DNA from: a bacterium
GTDB lineage: Bacteria > BMS3Abin14
Assembly: GCA_022865845.1 (NCBI GenBank)
Contig: JALHUC010000490.1
Location: forward strand, 1 to 6,260
Length of the DNA stretch: 6,260 nucleotides
Direction of reading: 5' to 3'
In this document: piece by piece, positions 6,148 to 6,260 of the stretch
Position numbering within the stretch: the stretch's first letter is position 1
Layout of the letters: the number at the start of each line of letters is the position of its first letter
Position numbers and translations under genes: made by a program
Notes under the pieces: generated by a model
Seen by the model: the letters and a program-made list of their open reading frames with translations, nothing else
The model's database searches: none
What the model was told of the DNA's origin: nothing

Positions 6148-6260
6148 ATGAAAAATAGCATCACCACCCAGGTTCCCGGCCCGGCGTCGGGCACGCTCAT
6201 GACCAAAGAATATGTCCAGATGGTCGGACAGATGGCCTACGTCTGGGGCTGGCCGCTGGT
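6148..6260 (+). CDS. DUF1254 family protein, 5' part only
   Basis: Only the first 37 codons are in the window; the frame is open to the right edge. The end of the visible part, MAYVWGWPLV, matches the conserved start of the DUF1254 domain (pattern AYxxGxPLV), a family of unknown function usually joined to a DUF1214 domain. Many members carry a signal peptide, but the visible N-terminus here (MKNSITTQVPGPASG) is polar, so this one may be cytoplasmic. The start is firmly supported by AAGGAGG five bases upstream. The gene follows the maturase gene on the same strand after 184 bases; whether they share a transcript is unclear because of the inverted repeat between them. The identification rests on a short stretch. 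Confidence 0.7.
   Translation, partial: MKNSITTQVPGPASGTLMTKEYVQMVGQMAYVWGWPL

Overview
The window looks like bacterial chromosome, most likely from a deltaproteobacterial-type (Desulfobacterota-like) or similar Gram-negative anaerobe. This is inferred from the anaerobic sulfatase-maturase-type radical SAM enzyme, the DUF202/DUF1499/LemA membrane-protein repertoire, the moderate-to-high GC content and the strong Shine-Dalgarno sites. No rRNA, tRNA, insertion sequence, phage gene or CRISPR array is visible. Most gene identities rest on family signatures read directly from the translated sequence, not on a database search.

Left half (bases 1-3108): three genes read leftward on the minus strand. 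lemA comes first, followed by a DUF2207 membrane protein whose start codon overlaps the lemA stop by one base (TAATG), and then a small secreted DUF1499 protein. A perfect 10-bp hairpin at 10-33 closes the cluster and can also terminate a gene arriving from the left edge. A tandem 8-mer repeat built on GTGCAC covers the stop codon of the DUF1499 gene. The DUF2207 protein ends in a nearly pure glycine tail encoded by G-homopolymer runs.

Bases 3109-3330 form an AT-rich divergent intergenic region with a good sigma70-type promoter for the rightward genes.

Right half (3331-6260): the plus strand carries a DUF202/YidH-type membrane protein and, 17 bases later, an eight-helix membrane protein with a ZIP-transporter-like flavour. 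Next is a 174-base gap containing a compound inverted repeat, then a complete anaerobic sulfatase-maturating enzyme homologue with a C-terminal SEC-C zinc motif. A 184-base gap follows, containing a long bulged inverted repeat that encloses a ribosome-binding site and an ATG-GCA-TAG mini reading frame. The window ends in the first 37 codons of a DUF1254 protein behind a near-perfect ribosome-binding site.

The left genes are envelope proteins of poorly known function; LemA with a DUF2207 protein is a recurring pair. The right half joins two envelope proteins to a post-translational modification enzyme whose substrate is not visible here. The least explained stretch is the gap between the maturase and the DUF1254 gene. 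Nothing in the window can be firmly called a new system.
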